Source of the DNA: Lepas anatifera
Lineage: Eukaryota; Arthropoda; Thecostraca; Lepadidae
Length of the DNA: 64,000 bases
Reading direction: 5' to 3'
NCBI GenBank assembly: GCA_034440635.1
Contig: JAOTON010001699.1
Location: 248,001 to 312,000, forward strand
Numbering within the stretch: the stretch's first letter is position 1; each line of letters begins with the position of its first letter. The position numbers were made by a program, and so were the translations under genes. This document shows, in pieces, positions 11,913 to 23,553 of the stretch. The notes under the pieces are model-generated. The model saw only the letters and a list, made by a program, of their open reading frames with translations. It had not been told where the DNA came from and made no database searches.

Positions 11913-13140
11913 AAAATCCTCAAACCAGTAGCCTCCTCTGTTTTGAATTTAACAAAGAACAATCTGTGCTCTGATGAAACACCTGCAGTGGTATTATTTT
12001 GCATTTATCGTTATTGTTTTCCTTCCTTTTACTCAGTGAAACAGTGACCTGTTCCGGCTTGGGCCGCCTACACTTGAGCCACGGCTGCGCTGCCGCTGCC
12101 GCAGCACCATCTGGTGGAGAGCTCCGCTTCCCCGGCGTCTGTGGTCGGCGCCTGACCTCCTTCCGTAATTAGTGAGCTGGCGTGACCTTTGAGGCCGCAG
12201 CCCGGTGCCCGGTTGGTCCATCCCGGTGTCTCATTATTTATGTTGTGGAACTTTCGTCATCCTGTCGAAGCCAGCGTCGCCAGCACCGCCCGGGGCCCAC
12301 GCACATAGGGCCGCGCGGTATGTTTACGAGAAGAAGCTTTCATTCAATACGATGACCTGTGATGACCCCAGGTACCAAAAATTGGCAGGTTGCCCATTCT
12401 GGTCACAGCCGTGCTCTGACATCAGATTCAATTCACTGTGGAATGGAGTATCTCACTCACCAGGTGGTTTTCTCCCCGACTGATGGTCTTTGGTGGCTTT
12501 GGTCCCTATATCTGGGCGTCGCCACGCCCTAACAACGCCAAAACCCCACAGGTGTCGCACTGTTCTGGCCCGTGCTCCGGTGTGGGCGGCGACTGACCGT
12601 CTGCCCCCCCTCCCTGACGGGTCCCCCACTTGTCTGCAGCGGCGGCCCTCAAGGCCGGCGCAGTGTGTCTGCCAGCGGCCCCAAGCAGGGGGATGGGCAA
12701 AGGTCACCTCCCGTCATCGAATGGTAACGCCGGTCTCTAACGGTGGCCTCGCAACTATATATTTGTTCCCAGCGGTGGAGGGCGTGTACTAAGGAAAGCA
12801 GTGCTTAGCGGCTGGGAACTGTTCAGGGATGTGCCCGTGTTCTCGGAGGCTGATGCTGCGTTCGCAGAATATTGATGGATAACTCTTCGGTGTGCAGGTG
12901 CGGCCTCTTTAACAGGATTGCATTTTTAAAGAACGACGAAAAAACCAACCCAGAAACTCGTAGAATATATTTTGCAGTTTTTTTGGCTAAACATAGAAAG
13001 GTACGCATTATTATTTACTCTATTCATTTCCGCAAATAGATCACCAACAGGAATTTCCCCCCATGAACAGGTGAACTTATCGCTTAAAATTTTAAAGGAA
13101 AAGTGTCTATTGAGCCCGCATCCTCAATATCAGCCTCAAG

Positions 13141-13300
13141 TCATATCATCTTCACATCAACTGCAAGGGTATCTTCTTTTCCTGCAGCAAGCTCTTGAGC
13201 TAGCTGCCTTGCAACTTCGTCTGTATCATTCTTATCTGCTACTACCAGCGTAAGGCCATTAAAACATTGCATCGATGCCGCAGTTACGGCCGCAGTGGCA
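13141..13300 (-). pseudogene. unrecognised coding-like fragment
   Basis: The minus strand reads ...MQCFNGLTLVVADKNDTD, continues through a helix-like EVARQLAQELAAGKED segment and ends with a stop just below 13142. Its composition is much more protein-like than that of neighbouring frames. A possible acceptor, CACCTCAG, lies near 13300 on this strand. It could be the last exon of a minus-strand gene or a processed fragment. I cannot assign a family, and the upstream frame is low-complexity GC-rich sequence. Confidence 0.25.
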
Positions 13301-14310
13301 GCTGAGGTGACGTCACGAACGGCGGCGGACGGCGCAGACGTTGCGCCACTGCGCGTCCACCGCCGTCGGCGGCCTGTTTGATTAGCTAAGCCAGGCACTG
13401 ACCTTTGTGAATGGCGCGCTTGCGTGGCGGCCGCCGCCTCACAAAGGCTACTGCCGGGGCGCGTCCATTCGCATTCAGGACGCTGGGGCGGCCCTGGACG
13501 CCCTCTGACGTCATACGGTGCCGCAGGGAGACGTGTTTGTGAAAGCTGCAACCCTTCAATTGTCCTCTGATTCCGGGACAACGTCTTATTCCAGTGCGAA
13601 ATTACGACAGGCTGACAATGGACTTGCAATGGTGTTGTTGGTAGGGATGTACTGTGCGTACGATACCATTGCGTACGAATCAGCTGTAGTACTCAGCATT
13701 GCACTCACTGAAGTGTACCAGCACTGCACTGTACGCAGCTATTTGCAAAACAAGAGATTTATTCTTGCTCTTGTTAAGCGTTGCTTGGGTTTATGAATAA
13801 GAGGAATGCTTAAAAAGAACCCTGCTATTAATGTTTTCATCAAGTTAGCTTGTTCCTTCTCTGCTGTACCCGGCCCGAGGAAAAATATGTTCCTGCTGGG
13901 GCTTATTAGGCTCGTACTTGTATTTTGTTTTGTCTGATCCCAGTTCAATAGTTCAAAACATCGCAAAAATCCTAAATTCTCTCAAAATTAACCCGCGTGA
14001 GAAGGGACTGATTTGCACAAAAGCCTTGTATAAGTTCTAGGAGCAGGAGAAAGAATGGATAAAAGCAAACCCTGAAATTCTTCTTGCCAGCCTTTATAAG
14101 GTGAAATTACCACGTGCGCACAACACCACGTGCAAATTAGAAGACTAAACAAATCACGTGCTACGTTTGTTACGTTACGTGGTACGTGCGTGCTACGTGG
14201 TACGGTTGTTACGGTGGTAGTTAGTTTCAGCCCGTCAAAGAGAAGTAGCCGTACTAGTTCCAAAAATATTGGCAGCGGCGCTCATCTCTGGTGGAGATTA
14301 GCCCTTTTAA

Positions 14311-15328
14311 CCCTCGCCCCACCGGGGGCCATCGATGGCCCCTAAGGTTTTCCGGGATAGGAGAAAAACGACGAGGCGCAGCACCGCGGTTGAGGGCTCT
14401 ACCTCTCACTGAATCATTTTCCCATCATCCCTGAAATTTTTTACCCCGGGTCACCCAAGGTCAGGTCACCAGACGAGGTCAACCAAGGTCACCTCACTTC
14501 AACTTTAGAGCTCTGTAAGAGCTACATTTCAAAGTTGATCGATTTGAAACTTCCTACACTTCATGACCCCTCCAGGGTCTACAAGGTGTATCTCCGGGAT
14601 TTTTCGATTTCGTGCCCTGAGGTCAGGTCACGAGGCGACCTCTCCCATTGGAAAAGCATGGGAAAAGCTGTTTCATGATATAAAAGCCACAAAAATGATT
14701 GCAAATACTCAGACTGCTCAGAACAGAGTTTTTGGACACCCTTTCACGGATCCCAGGGGTCATATTCGCCCTTTGACTTTTCCAAGGTCATCCAAGGTCA
14801 CCAGAGGTCAAAAACAGTATTTTGACAATAACTTTCGACCTAATAAAGCTAGAGAGGTGAAACAAACACCATCGTGTTTGTCTTGTCACTGGCTTTCGTT
14901 TGATATACGGCAAGGTTACTTTTAGACCGTTCGTGACCTCAAGTCATATTAGGTCACGAGGTGACCTCTGGAGGTCAAACCACTGGCGGGAGGTCTTTAC
15001 GTTCCACGTAGCGGAAAAAGTACTGGCAATTTCCTATCAAATGTACTTTACCAGGCCTCAATAGCTCTAATGACATAAGAGTTATGCCCAGTTTGCTTAA
15101 TCATTGCATATTTGAGTGAAAATAGCCGATCTTGACCTAATTTGACCTCTGGAGGTCAAATCATTGACCTGAGCACTACAATATGTAAGTAATTTCTTGC
15201 TGAATTCACGCGAGCTTTCTATTGCACTTTGCAGATTTGCGCTAACGCCCATATTTTCGGAGTTAGAGGGGGGCCATCGATGGCCCCGGTGGGGCGAAGG
15301 TGGCGCCGGACCCCCGGTGGGGCGCGGG
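14311..15328. mobile_element. TTAA-flanked piggyBac-like MITE with AGGTCA clusters
   Basis: The element is bounded by TTAA on both sides (14307-14310 and 15329-15332). Its ends are CCCTCGCCCCACCGGGGG on the left and, on the complementary strand at the right, CCCGCGCCCCACCGGGGG. The palindrome GGGGCCATCGATGGCCCC occurs near both ends. TTAA duplication with CCC...GGG termini is typical of piggyBac-type elements. No transposase is present. The interior carries about 17 AGGTCA/TGACCT hexamers, many adjacent or overlapping. Confidence 0.8.
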
Positions 15329-15332
15329 TTAA

Positions 15333-17424
15333 CTCAATAAATAAAAGTAATGTAGTTTCTATTGTTTTCTATCCTAAAGGAAAATTATTAATGCTTGTAC
15401 AGAATATTTTTCCTGACACTTCCACTTCAAAAATTAAGTGGGAATTTACCCGATGTATCCTGTTGTGTAGGTTTTCACATTAATGTCAATTCGAAGCCAA
15501 AGCTGTGCCATCTGGGTACCATAGCCGTGAATTGCAGGCATCTGTGATTGAGATATGTTTCGCATTGCGTCGGTGGCATTCCCCGCATGAGCGCCAACGC
15601 TGAACTAGTCCACGGCGACCCTGAGGCTGCGCGTTTGAAGTGGCCGGCTGGTATCCCTGGCTGCAGCTGGGTGGCACCTGCCTGACGACTGTGCCGCCAG
15701 ACTCCCGGCAACGCGCCGAAAGCGAGAGTCACCGGCGACGACCTTATAAAAACACAGCTGTGTTGGTGGACCTCGCGTCCATGGCCAATATCGCCGAAAT
15801 CGTTCTCGTTGAAGAGGTGATTCGACATATTTTAGGTGTCAATGGCTGTATGCACCGGCCTTGCCAGCGTTGTGTGTCAAACAAGTCGTATGGAGAAATC
15901 GCACCAATCGATTGGCGATTCTGTTAAGGTGTCAGGGCTGGCACCCTGCCTGTGTTTCTCACCACGGACCAGCGGCGACGGCTTCCCTTTTCAATGTATG
16001 TGGTCGCGTCTGGAACACCGGGCCGCCCTGATTTAGCCCATTGTTGGCAGGCCCGTGGGCGGGCGGGTTGGTCCTACCTGACGGCTCACGCCTGCCCTGA
16101 ATGGCAGTAAGCGCCCGCTGGATGCGGCGGAAGTGGCCGATTTCACGGTCTCAGAGGACTGTCAGGCTGGTATTGTAACTGCTCGTGCCGACAAACAGGC
16201 AATGAGAGCCAATGAACCCCCCAGCAGAGCGCGGTTCGACATGGCCCCACTATGGCATGACTTCTGCTGATGGAGAAGTCATAATGTGGTTTGATGTGAC
16301 GCTGAGGACAAACACATGAGGTTATTTCTCTGTTCTTGTTGTTTGGTCTTGGAGCTTTTTGTTCATATACGTTTACGTTTAATTTTAAGCTTTGTGTAAA
16401 CAAATCCAGGAAGTTAAATAGTTGATAAGAAAGGCTCTGGTTATTCTGTGAAGTGTGGATGTTTTTTTCTTCTTCGCTGGGCTTCACAACACAGCGTCTG
16501 CGATGGTCATAACGTGTCTGGTGGGTGGGGAAGGAAAGAGGCGGTGGCTAGGGAGGGCAGACATTAGACCTTGGATCAGTTCAAATCCATGGCCTGTATT
16601 CACGGATCCAAACTAACTTCACTACCGCAGCGGTGTACCAGCTGACCTATTGGATTCTCAACTACGCTAGATGGCGTAGATGTGAGTATCTTCACCACAC
16701 ACTGTACACTACACCTGCGAGGGCGTGAGGGCGGTTGTAAACAAGGTCACGTAATCGGAGGCCGATGGAGAGCCCTGGGTTTGACTTACTGCTGTCGCTG
16801 GCTGTGTGTTGGACATGGGAGCTGTGCAGGGTGCCCCCGCGCGGCGATGGTTTCAACTGTCGCTGAGTAGGGCGGGGAGCGCAGCAAACAAATGGACCGA
16901 TTGGACGTCCAAGGCACACGCGTAAACAAAATCAGGGGAAGGGGCAAAGGGCCCCTTCTCACCTTTCTATCCAAAGCTTCCCGATTTCAGTAAGAACAGG
17001 GAAACAAACGTGCGGGTGTTGTTTATAAAAAGCTATTATTACCAGCAGAGGTGAGCCCCACTGCCAAATGTTTGAAGCCGCGTCCGCTACTTACGCTACG
17101 TTAACTAGCTGAAACTGCTACCGCTACGAGAGCTACTTTTGAAAATGGTAAAACATCTGTCTACTAATCTACTCTCGTTACTTTTTATCTTAAAGCGCAC
17201 ATAAGTGCTACCCAAATAATTATTCCTTAATGTTATTTTCTATATGAGTTTCAATGGAAACTTCTGCTCATCTGTATATTACATCACATATTAGCAGTTG
17301 CATTGAAATATACGCAAATAAAGAAGTAAAGCCGCGCGGTGAAAAATAAGTCAATCTCTTTTTTCCTGATCTAGACAGATATTATTGCAGCCTCCAGCTC
17401 CCATTTTTAACGATGGTGGTCCCC
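15333..17424. other. non-coding DNA
   Basis: I recognise no gene. At 15743 TATAAAAAC lies about 37 bases before an ATG at 15781, which opens a short frame beginning MANIAEIVLVEEVIRHIL that stays open to a stop at 15925-15927. This could be a promoter with a small exon, but it has no family match and no convincing splice partner. A GC-rich patch spans 15580-15720. The rest, including 16200-17400, shows nothing supportable. Confidence 0.45.
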
Positions 17425-17428
17425 TTAA

Positions 17429-18201
17429 CCCATCACCGCCTGGGGTCGAATTGGAACCCTCGGTTTATCGCGAATGATTCTGAGCCAATTAAAATGAGAC
17501 ACGCGTTATTTAGCAGGCCTTTTGGGTGGTCAACTTGACAACTTATGGCAAAACATTTAAATCCGGTCAGATCAGGTCAACCAGCTCTGACGTCGTTTCT
17601 AAAACTATGTAAGACGATCATGTTCGTATAAAATTAGGCTGACAAAACCAGGGTGTAACTTGGCTTCTATCTAGAAGAGCTAGATCGAGTTTCTTAACAT
17701 TATTTGTAAGCTCTTGAAACGTCAAATCTGCAAGCGGCCATCCATTTAGAGATCAGGTCGATACCAAGGTTCCCACATGTCACCAAAGATCATGGTTATC
17801 GAAATTGTTTGTGTCTTTAACTTTTCCATGAAATTATATGAAACATGATGTTCATTATTTGACCTTAACCTAAGGTCAAGCTCATAATGTGACTTGCAAA
17901 GTCCTGTTTCATATCATTTGAATCCTTTGGTCAAGAAAACAATTGGATTTATTTTGTTTTGTTGTAGGTCTCATGGTTCCCGATTTAAAGGAATGTTCTA
18001 AATGGGTCTAAAATCGACCCATTTTGGCCCACTATGATGTCACGAGTCTATGGATATGGTTCAAACTGGTCATTAGAGTAGTAGACGATAAGGCACTTTC
18101 AGCGCAATTTCAATTTTTTGAATCGCTTGCGGTTGCTGAGATCTGGGGGGGATGCGTCCGTCCGGAACCCCAGGCAGTGGTCTTTACGAAAAGAGCCCGG
18201 G
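17429..18201. mobile_element. TTAA-type MITE, related to 22737-23553
   Basis: The left TTAA is at 17425-17428, followed by CCCATCACCGCCTGGGG. The right end, ...GAGCCCGGG, is followed by TCAA, a likely decayed TTAA. Much of the interior aligns with the copy at 22737-23553: shared landmarks are TCGCGAAT, AATTAGGCTGACAAAAC, TAGAAGAGCTAGATC and GGTTCAAACT. It contains three AGGTCA/TGACCT hexamers. There is no coding capacity. Confidence 0.75.
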
Positions 18202-18678
18202 TCAAGTTGAAGTTTATACTGTCTCATACTTTTTCCTGTTAAAGTATTGTTTGAATTATTGCCTCTGCCACCCTTTGCAGTTATTCGCAACATCATTTGC
18301 AAGGGTATCAGTCATTGCTGTTCTTTCCACCTGGCTCTCAGTATAACCTTCATTAGCTTTGATGCTTTGCTTATAAGCGCTTCTTGTCCCCGATGACAAA
18401 TTCTGACAAGAAAACAGGGGGACTTTCACTTATCTAGTCTGGATTTGTGGACGCGTCGGCATTTCTTCGACCTTCATGCCTGTATTTTGTTCGGAATAGA
18501 GCAGGTCAGAACCAGGAGTTACGACATGCACCAGTGGTGTGTGTCGGGCTTTGCCTGCAGCTGCTCGATGCAGCGGCTCACCCTCGCGCTAAACCGGACC
18601 AGATTACCGCGTTCGATAGCAGTGAGGCGCTTCGCGTCATGCAAGGAAAAGTGCTGCTCAGACGATAGCCGCGCATGC

Positions 18679-18755
18679 TGCCTGCCCGTCAGCGGTTGGT
18701 AACGCTGTACTACCGCTTGGACAGGGTGCCTGCCCGTCAGCGGTTGGTAACGCTG
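18679..18755. repeat. 29-bp perfect direct repeat
   Basis: The 29-bp string starting TGCCTGCCCGTCAGCGGTTG and ending GTAACGCTG occurs at 18679-18707 and 18727-18755, 48 bp apart, with no mismatch. It looks like a recent short duplication. Confidence 0.9.
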
Positions 18756-19322
18756 AAACGTTTCACCGCAGTGCAAAAGTGCTGCTGTCTAAAAATTGTA
18801 TCGTTTAATGCGTGTTAAGGCCATGGTAAACGAAATTAAGGGATTTTGGCCGCCGAGCAATCGCCTAGGAACCCAAAAGTATCCTTTCAACCGTTTTCTC
18901 TTCCTGGCGTCAGTTTTGAGTTGCATGTTTCTTTGCCTCCTGTTTATTTTGTGTTTGGTAGCTCATTATTCTCCATCGTGACGGCTGAGATAGACAGTGA
19001 GTAAGCTTGTAGATGGGGCGGGGTCGCTCGAAGTCGGCTAATGCTATGCAGCCGTTAAAGACCACGATATCGGCCCTAATACATCATACCACACCATCTA
19101 CAGTTAATCGCAATCACGCAGTAAAATCACCCATGATCGAGCAGGCCATGGCAGTTGTTTATAGATGTGGTGCTGATCGTTTTTGGATGATCGGTTTTCA
19201 CTTCATTACCGTATCATGTCCGTGCTTCCGAGTGGTTTTCGTCCGTCCGCCGTGGTGGCTCCTCGTTGCCCGCGCAGTGGGTTCTGTGTTCTAACTGATA
19301 TTTATGTGTTTTCAGGATTTGA

Positions 19323-19324
<2 letters not shown>

Positions 19325-19369
<45 letters not shown>
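19325..19369. repeat. (TA)n microsatellite
   Basis: About 22 uninterrupted TA dinucleotides, roughly 190 bp upstream of the exon at 19556. Confidence 0.95.
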
Positions 19370-19371
<2 letters not shown>

Positions 19372-19555
19372 CAATATTATAATTTATTGTTTCCTAGTTT
19401 GTGTTTCTGATCGTAGGCTGGTTGGCCGTCGATCAGCCTCTTCGTTTTTTCATTGACTACGAACTCCTAAATGAAGTTACTTCTTTGCCGAATGATTGGG
19501 CTATTGAGGTCGGTTTTGTTTCTACCGGCTTCTAACTTGCGTTTCTGGTTTGCAG

Positions 19556-19683
19556 AGAAATTCAGCTGGCCAGCGGGGAATGGATGAACGAGTTCGTGCC
19601 CAGCGGCTCGCGGCGTGACGGGGACTCTGTGGCACCGACCGACCACCTCTCTCGCCAGATCAAACGCTCCTGGACCATCGCCA
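19556..19683 (+). CDS. exon: C-terminal part of an Slp/bitesize-type Rab-binding zinc-finger domain
   Basis: The exon lies between a good acceptor (GTTTCTGGTTTGCAG) and a consensus donor (A|GTAAGT). It enters in phase 2 and leaves in phase 1, encoding 42 full codons. It starts EIQLASGEWMNEF and ends RQIKRSWTIA. In Slp and rabphilin Rab effectors the FYVE-like zinc finger ends in a motif of the form E-x(5)-SG(E/A)WF-x-E, which contacts Rab27 or Rab3. The SGEW-x-x-E here fits best with Slp proteins, although the usual Phe after Trp is Met. The Cys pairs would be in upstream exons that I cannot find. Slp proteins link Rab vesicles to the plasma membrane; Drosophila bitesize also organises cortical actin. 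Rabphilin and RIM are alternatives. The splice structure is solid, the family call tentative. Confidence 0.6.
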
Positions 19684-20713
19684 GTAAGTCTCGCTCGCGC
19701 GGCCGGGGCCTCTCTGTGTGCGAACAATGTGAGTCGGTGAGACTTCCATGTCTCAAGTACAGACAAAATGTGTGTAGTCGTAGAGCTTTGATTTCTTATT
19801 CAATTAAAAGGTTCAGAAGGTTACATGTACTTGATTTTCACTTGACTCTTTTTCTTGAAGCGCATTTCACTGGTGCGCCGTCAAGCTTATGCTCAATTTT
19901 ACTGAAAGGAGTGCAGAGTCAGGACGATGAATGTAATGCACCACCTGCATTTGAAGTCATCTAAGGATGATCCTTCCCTTGACGCAGGGTATAGTTGATG
20001 AGCACCTAGCATCAAGCCCATCTTTGATGGCGCTTGTGGCCCTGCGTCTGCGACCAGACCCAGCGCACAGTTCTGTTCCGAGTCTGGGTCTCGTGCGTGA
20101 ATGTCGACAGTTATATTACGATGAGACCGGTGTGGTGAAGACTGGGCCGTGGTTGAGTGAGCGGTGACCTCGAACTGAGCTCGCGGCTCACACTACAACC
20201 GATAATTGTTCCGGTCATCTATTGCGTGCATAAATATTTGATGGAGATATTTGCCTGAATATATAATCACACGGAATTTCTCAAATTTGCATCCGGGATT
20301 CGAGGAGAAAGACCGATTAAAAACTTATCATCTTACAAAATTATCCCTGGGTGCAGACCTGCAAAATCTATTAAAGTTTTAAATTTTATTTTCATCAAAG
20401 TCAATGAAAATATCATAGAGACATCTGAGTATATCCTTGTTTGAGGGGCGGACTTGCATGCAACTTGTTGGATATTCCCGTCTGAATTAGCGGCTCGGAA
20501 CTCACAGTTGCCAGGTTGTGTCTGAAACCCAGACAGGTGATCGGGAGTGTTGTAAGAGTCTGTAATTATCTGCTGGCGATAAGTCTGCCGGTGAGATATA
20601 ACAGCGCTGGTGACTGTTGGCGTGGCGAGCGCTCACAGACGGGGGCTGGGCGGGGTAACAAGCGACCCCCACGCACCTGTCCGCCCAGTGCCGACTGCGG
20701 GGGCGGAGAGACA

Positions 20714-20764
20714 ATGGAGCCCCGTGTTTTGGATTCTCAGCGGCTGACGCTGAAGCGGCGTCTG
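20714..20764 (+). CDS. candidate alternative first coding exon
   Basis: In a GC-rich island with GGGCGG boxes just upstream, an ATG opens a frame reading MEPRVLDSQRLTLKRRL, followed by the donor-like CTG|GTGAGA at 20765. The phase at that donor is 0, which would fit exon 31158 but not exon 29541. The TTTTGGATTCTCAG at 20727-20740 could instead be an acceptor, leaving a 24-bp microexon. There is no homology support; treat it as a weak candidate. Confidence 0.2.
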
Positions 20765-21408
20765 GTGAGACTCGATCCAAGACTGCAGCACCTGCCGCTT
20801 CCAGTGGCTCTCTCTCGTTTGCACGCCTGTAGCTGAGGCTGCCCGCAGGTCCAGTCTGTGCTCTGCGTGTTGGAACGGACATTCAAGCCGGGCGTCTGAA
20901 CTTGCGGCGTCGCTGGCTGCATATTCATGAGCGCGCTTTATTGAACGGGGAAGTGTTGCACACTGTTAACGACCTTCGACACTGAGCGAGGCCCAGGTTC
21001 TTCTGGAGTTATCCGGTTACTAAAGTCACACTTGAGAACGCAATATGACGCCAGATCGTTAGAGGCCCGGACACTTTCCTGGCGAGGAAGCCGCCCATAG
21101 GTGTGCAATGACTTGCTTTGTCGGCCATTTGCGCTGTTTCCGTGCGCTTGAGGCACCGCTTTCCATTAGAGCTGTCGCTCGCAGCACTTTTCTCGCCTCA
21201 TCTTGAGAGCCGGAGATGAGGAGTCATTGCGCCGTTCGCCGATGACAGGGATCTCATGTCTCGGGTACACGCGAGTTCGCTGATGTACTGCCAACAGCCA
21301 CTCTTCACGTGTTGTGGAATGCTCGCACCGTGGTTGCGGTGGCTATATCGTTCCTGGTCGATGCGACACCCCGTGCATTCGGCCTGCCTGTGCGACGGCG
21401 CTGTCGTC

Positions 21409-21737
21409 ACTACGTGCGGCGCCGTCGTCGCTCTGTGCGGCACCGCCGTCGCTCTGTGCGGCGCCGCCGTCGCTCTGTGCAGCGGCGCCGTTGTCGCTCT
21501 GTGCGGCGGCGCCGTCGTCGCTCTGTGCGGCGCCGCCGTCGCTCTGTGCAGCGGCGCCGTCGTCGCTCTGTGCGGCGCCGTCGTCGCTCTGTGCGGCGCC
21601 GCCGTCGCTCTGTGCAGCGGCGCCGCCGTCGCTCTGTGCGGCGGCGCTGTCATCGCTCTGTGCGGCGCCGCCGTCGCTCTGTGCAGCGGCGCCGTCGTCG
21701 CTCTGTGCGGCGGCTCCGTCGTCGCTCTGTCTCTCTG
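21409..21737. repeat. GC-rich minisatellite, units of 15-24 bp
   Basis: Units of GTCGCTCTGTGCGGCGCC, some with an extra GCC or GTC and alternating with GTGCAGCGGC variants, repeat about 17 times. Unit lengths are multiples of three, so long open frames appear in several frames on both strands. I regard these as artefacts because they run straight into the pyrimidine repeats. Confidence 0.9.
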
Positions 21738-21898
21738 ACCAGCGACAGTGCAGCGCCTCCGCAGCCACCGCCGCGGGTGCGCCGTGTTTGCGTCGGCCGC
21801 TGGAATGCGCCGGACTGGCCCGCCCTCTGCTCCCACGGCGCAGGTACCGTTAGCTGCTCTGGCTGTTATCACTGTCCGGGCACGTGCGGCCACCGTAT

Positions 21899-21902
<4 letters not shown>

Positions 21903-21957
<55 letters not shown>

Positions 21958-22088
21958 CCTCGCCCTTCCTTCCTTCCTTCCTTCATTCCTTCCTTCCTTC
22001 CTTTCTTCCTTCCTTCCTTCCTTCCTTCCTTCCTTCCTTCCTTCCTTCCTTCCTTCCTTCCTTCCTTCCTTCCTTCCTTCCTTCCTTC

Positions 22089-22165
<77 letters not shown>

Positions 22166-22433
22166 TTCCTTCCTTCCTTCCTTCCTTCCTTCCTTCCTTC
22201 CTTCCTTCCTTCCTTCCTTCCTTCCTTCCTTCCTTCCTTCCTTCCTTCCTTCCTTCCTTCCTTCCTTCCTTCCTTCCTTCCTTCCTTCCTTCCTTCCTTC
22301 CTTCCTTCCTTCCTTCCTTCCTTCCTTCCTTCCTTCCTTCCTTCCTTCCTTCCTTCCTTCCTTCCTTCCTTCCTTCGTTCCTTCTTTCCTTCCTTCCTTC
22401 GTTCCTTCATTCCTTCTTTCCTTCGTTCCTCCT

Positions 22434-22469
<36 letters not shown>

Positions 22470-22505
22470 TATCTTTCTCTGACTCTTTCTTTTTCTCTTT
22501 CTCTC
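21903..22505. repeat. compound (CT)n-(CTTC)n-(CTTT)n microsatellite
   Basis: About 26 CT repeats (21903-21955) are followed by CTTC tetranucleotides, a CTTT tract near 22088-22162, a long CTTC tract to about 22435, and a decaying CTTT tract. Over 550 bp is nearly pure pyrimidine on the + strand. Such tracts are hypervariable, and the exact length in any assembly is uncertain. Confidence 0.95.
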
Positions 22506-22736
22506 GCTCTCCTGGTGTGATTGACTCGCCGTGGTTAGCAGCGTCGTGCGAGTCTTTCTGCATTACCTGAATCGGGAGAATTATATTTCCTGGGAGTACA
22601 ACAGTTAATACGGAACACGCCCATAGTAACAAATATGAAGCATAGAATCGTCCATAATCTGAAGAATGGGCTTTGAAAAGTATACTTCTCTGGGTAGTGG
22701 AAGCTGCAAGTACCCAAGTGAGTATTTCACACTTAA

Positions 22737-23553
22737 CCTACCTTTAGGGTTTAGTCAAACCACTTCGGTTTTTCGCGAATTATTTTTTAGTCGATTCAAA
22801 TTAGACGTGCGTCGCTGGGCAGGTCTCCAGGGTGGCCAATCTGACAATTTTGACCGATAATTGACATCATGTAAGGGCAGGTCAACGAGTTATGACGACA
22901 TTTCGAAACCCATGTAAGGCGATTCTGTTCTTCTCAAATTAGGCTGACAAAACTAGCGTGTGACTCGGCTTCTAGAAGAGCTAGATCAAGTTTCTAAACA
23001 TCATTCGAAAGCTCTTGAAACAAAAATTCGCACTCTGCAATCCATGATGAGGTCATATCAATATCAGGGACACCAGAGGCAATCAGAAGCTGCTTTTTTA
23101 TTGCTTGTGCCTGTAATTTTTCAACCAAAAGATACAGTCTTAAGTTTAGTATCATAGTAATGAGCATGGCCCAAGGATTTGAATGGTAGCATGACCTGGA
23201 CAAAACATGATTTGACCTTGATGTGACCTTACAAGGTCACGCCGCATATCATTTGAATTCTTGGATCTAGATGAACATACATCGATATCTTTTTTCTAGA
23301 TCTCAGGGTTCCCGGTTTATAAGGGATTATCTAAATGGACCTAAATCTGACCCATTTTGAATCATGTTAACCTACTGTGACGTCACGTATCAACGAATAT
23401 GGTTCAAACTCGGCTCCAGAATACAAGACGGTAAGGCTCTTCCAGTGTCTTTTCAATTTTTCCGTATCACTTCCGGTTCCCGAGATCGCAGTGGAGTCCC
23501 ATCGGACCCCCCCAGGCGGCGGTGTGTACGAATGGAGTACAGGCGGTACCGGG
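22737..23553. mobile_element. TTAA-flanked piggyBac-like MITE, 817 bp
   Basis: TTAA lies at 22733-22736 and 23554-23557. The right end, read inward from the TTAA, is CCCGGTACCGCCTG, matching the left end of the related copy at 17429 (CCCATCACCGCCTG). The left end, CCTACCTTTAGGG, is more diverged. The interior aligns with 17429-18201 over much of its length. It has six AGGTCA/TGACCT hexamers, including TGACCTTACAAGGTCA, an everted-type pair. No transposase. Confidence 0.75.

Larger units (their letters stand above)
9785..14306. other. non-coding DNA with dispersed repeats
   Basis: I recognise no complete gene. GC-rich patches occur at 12030-12320, 12480-12720 and 13290-13520; the last contains a CRE-like palindrome, TGACGTCA, near 13311. 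The stretch also holds a repeat pair (10792-10985 and 11721-11912) and a short coding-like reading frame on the minus strand at 13141-13270, both listed separately. Confidence 0.5.
18206..19555. other. non-coding DNA before the zinc-finger exon
   Basis: Presumably intron if the gene starts to the left of the window. It contains a 29-bp direct repeat and a (TA)n microsatellite, listed separately. I could not find the N-terminal helix or the Cys-rich core of the expected zinc-finger domain here or further left. Confidence 0.45.
19684..22736. other. intron or intergenic DNA with GC-rich island and repeats
   Basis: The AT-rich stretch 20170-20480 has no recognisable feature. A GC-rich island at 20600-20830 carries a possible first exon, listed separately. 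Simple and compound repeats occupy 21409-22505. I see no SHD, PDZ or C2-type exon here. Confidence 0.45.

Noticed and set aside
21198..22632. Several long open frames (up to 403 codons) on both strands
   Set aside because: They are translations of GC and CT/CTTC repeats; the same DNA is open in many frames and no start, splice or domain evidence exists.
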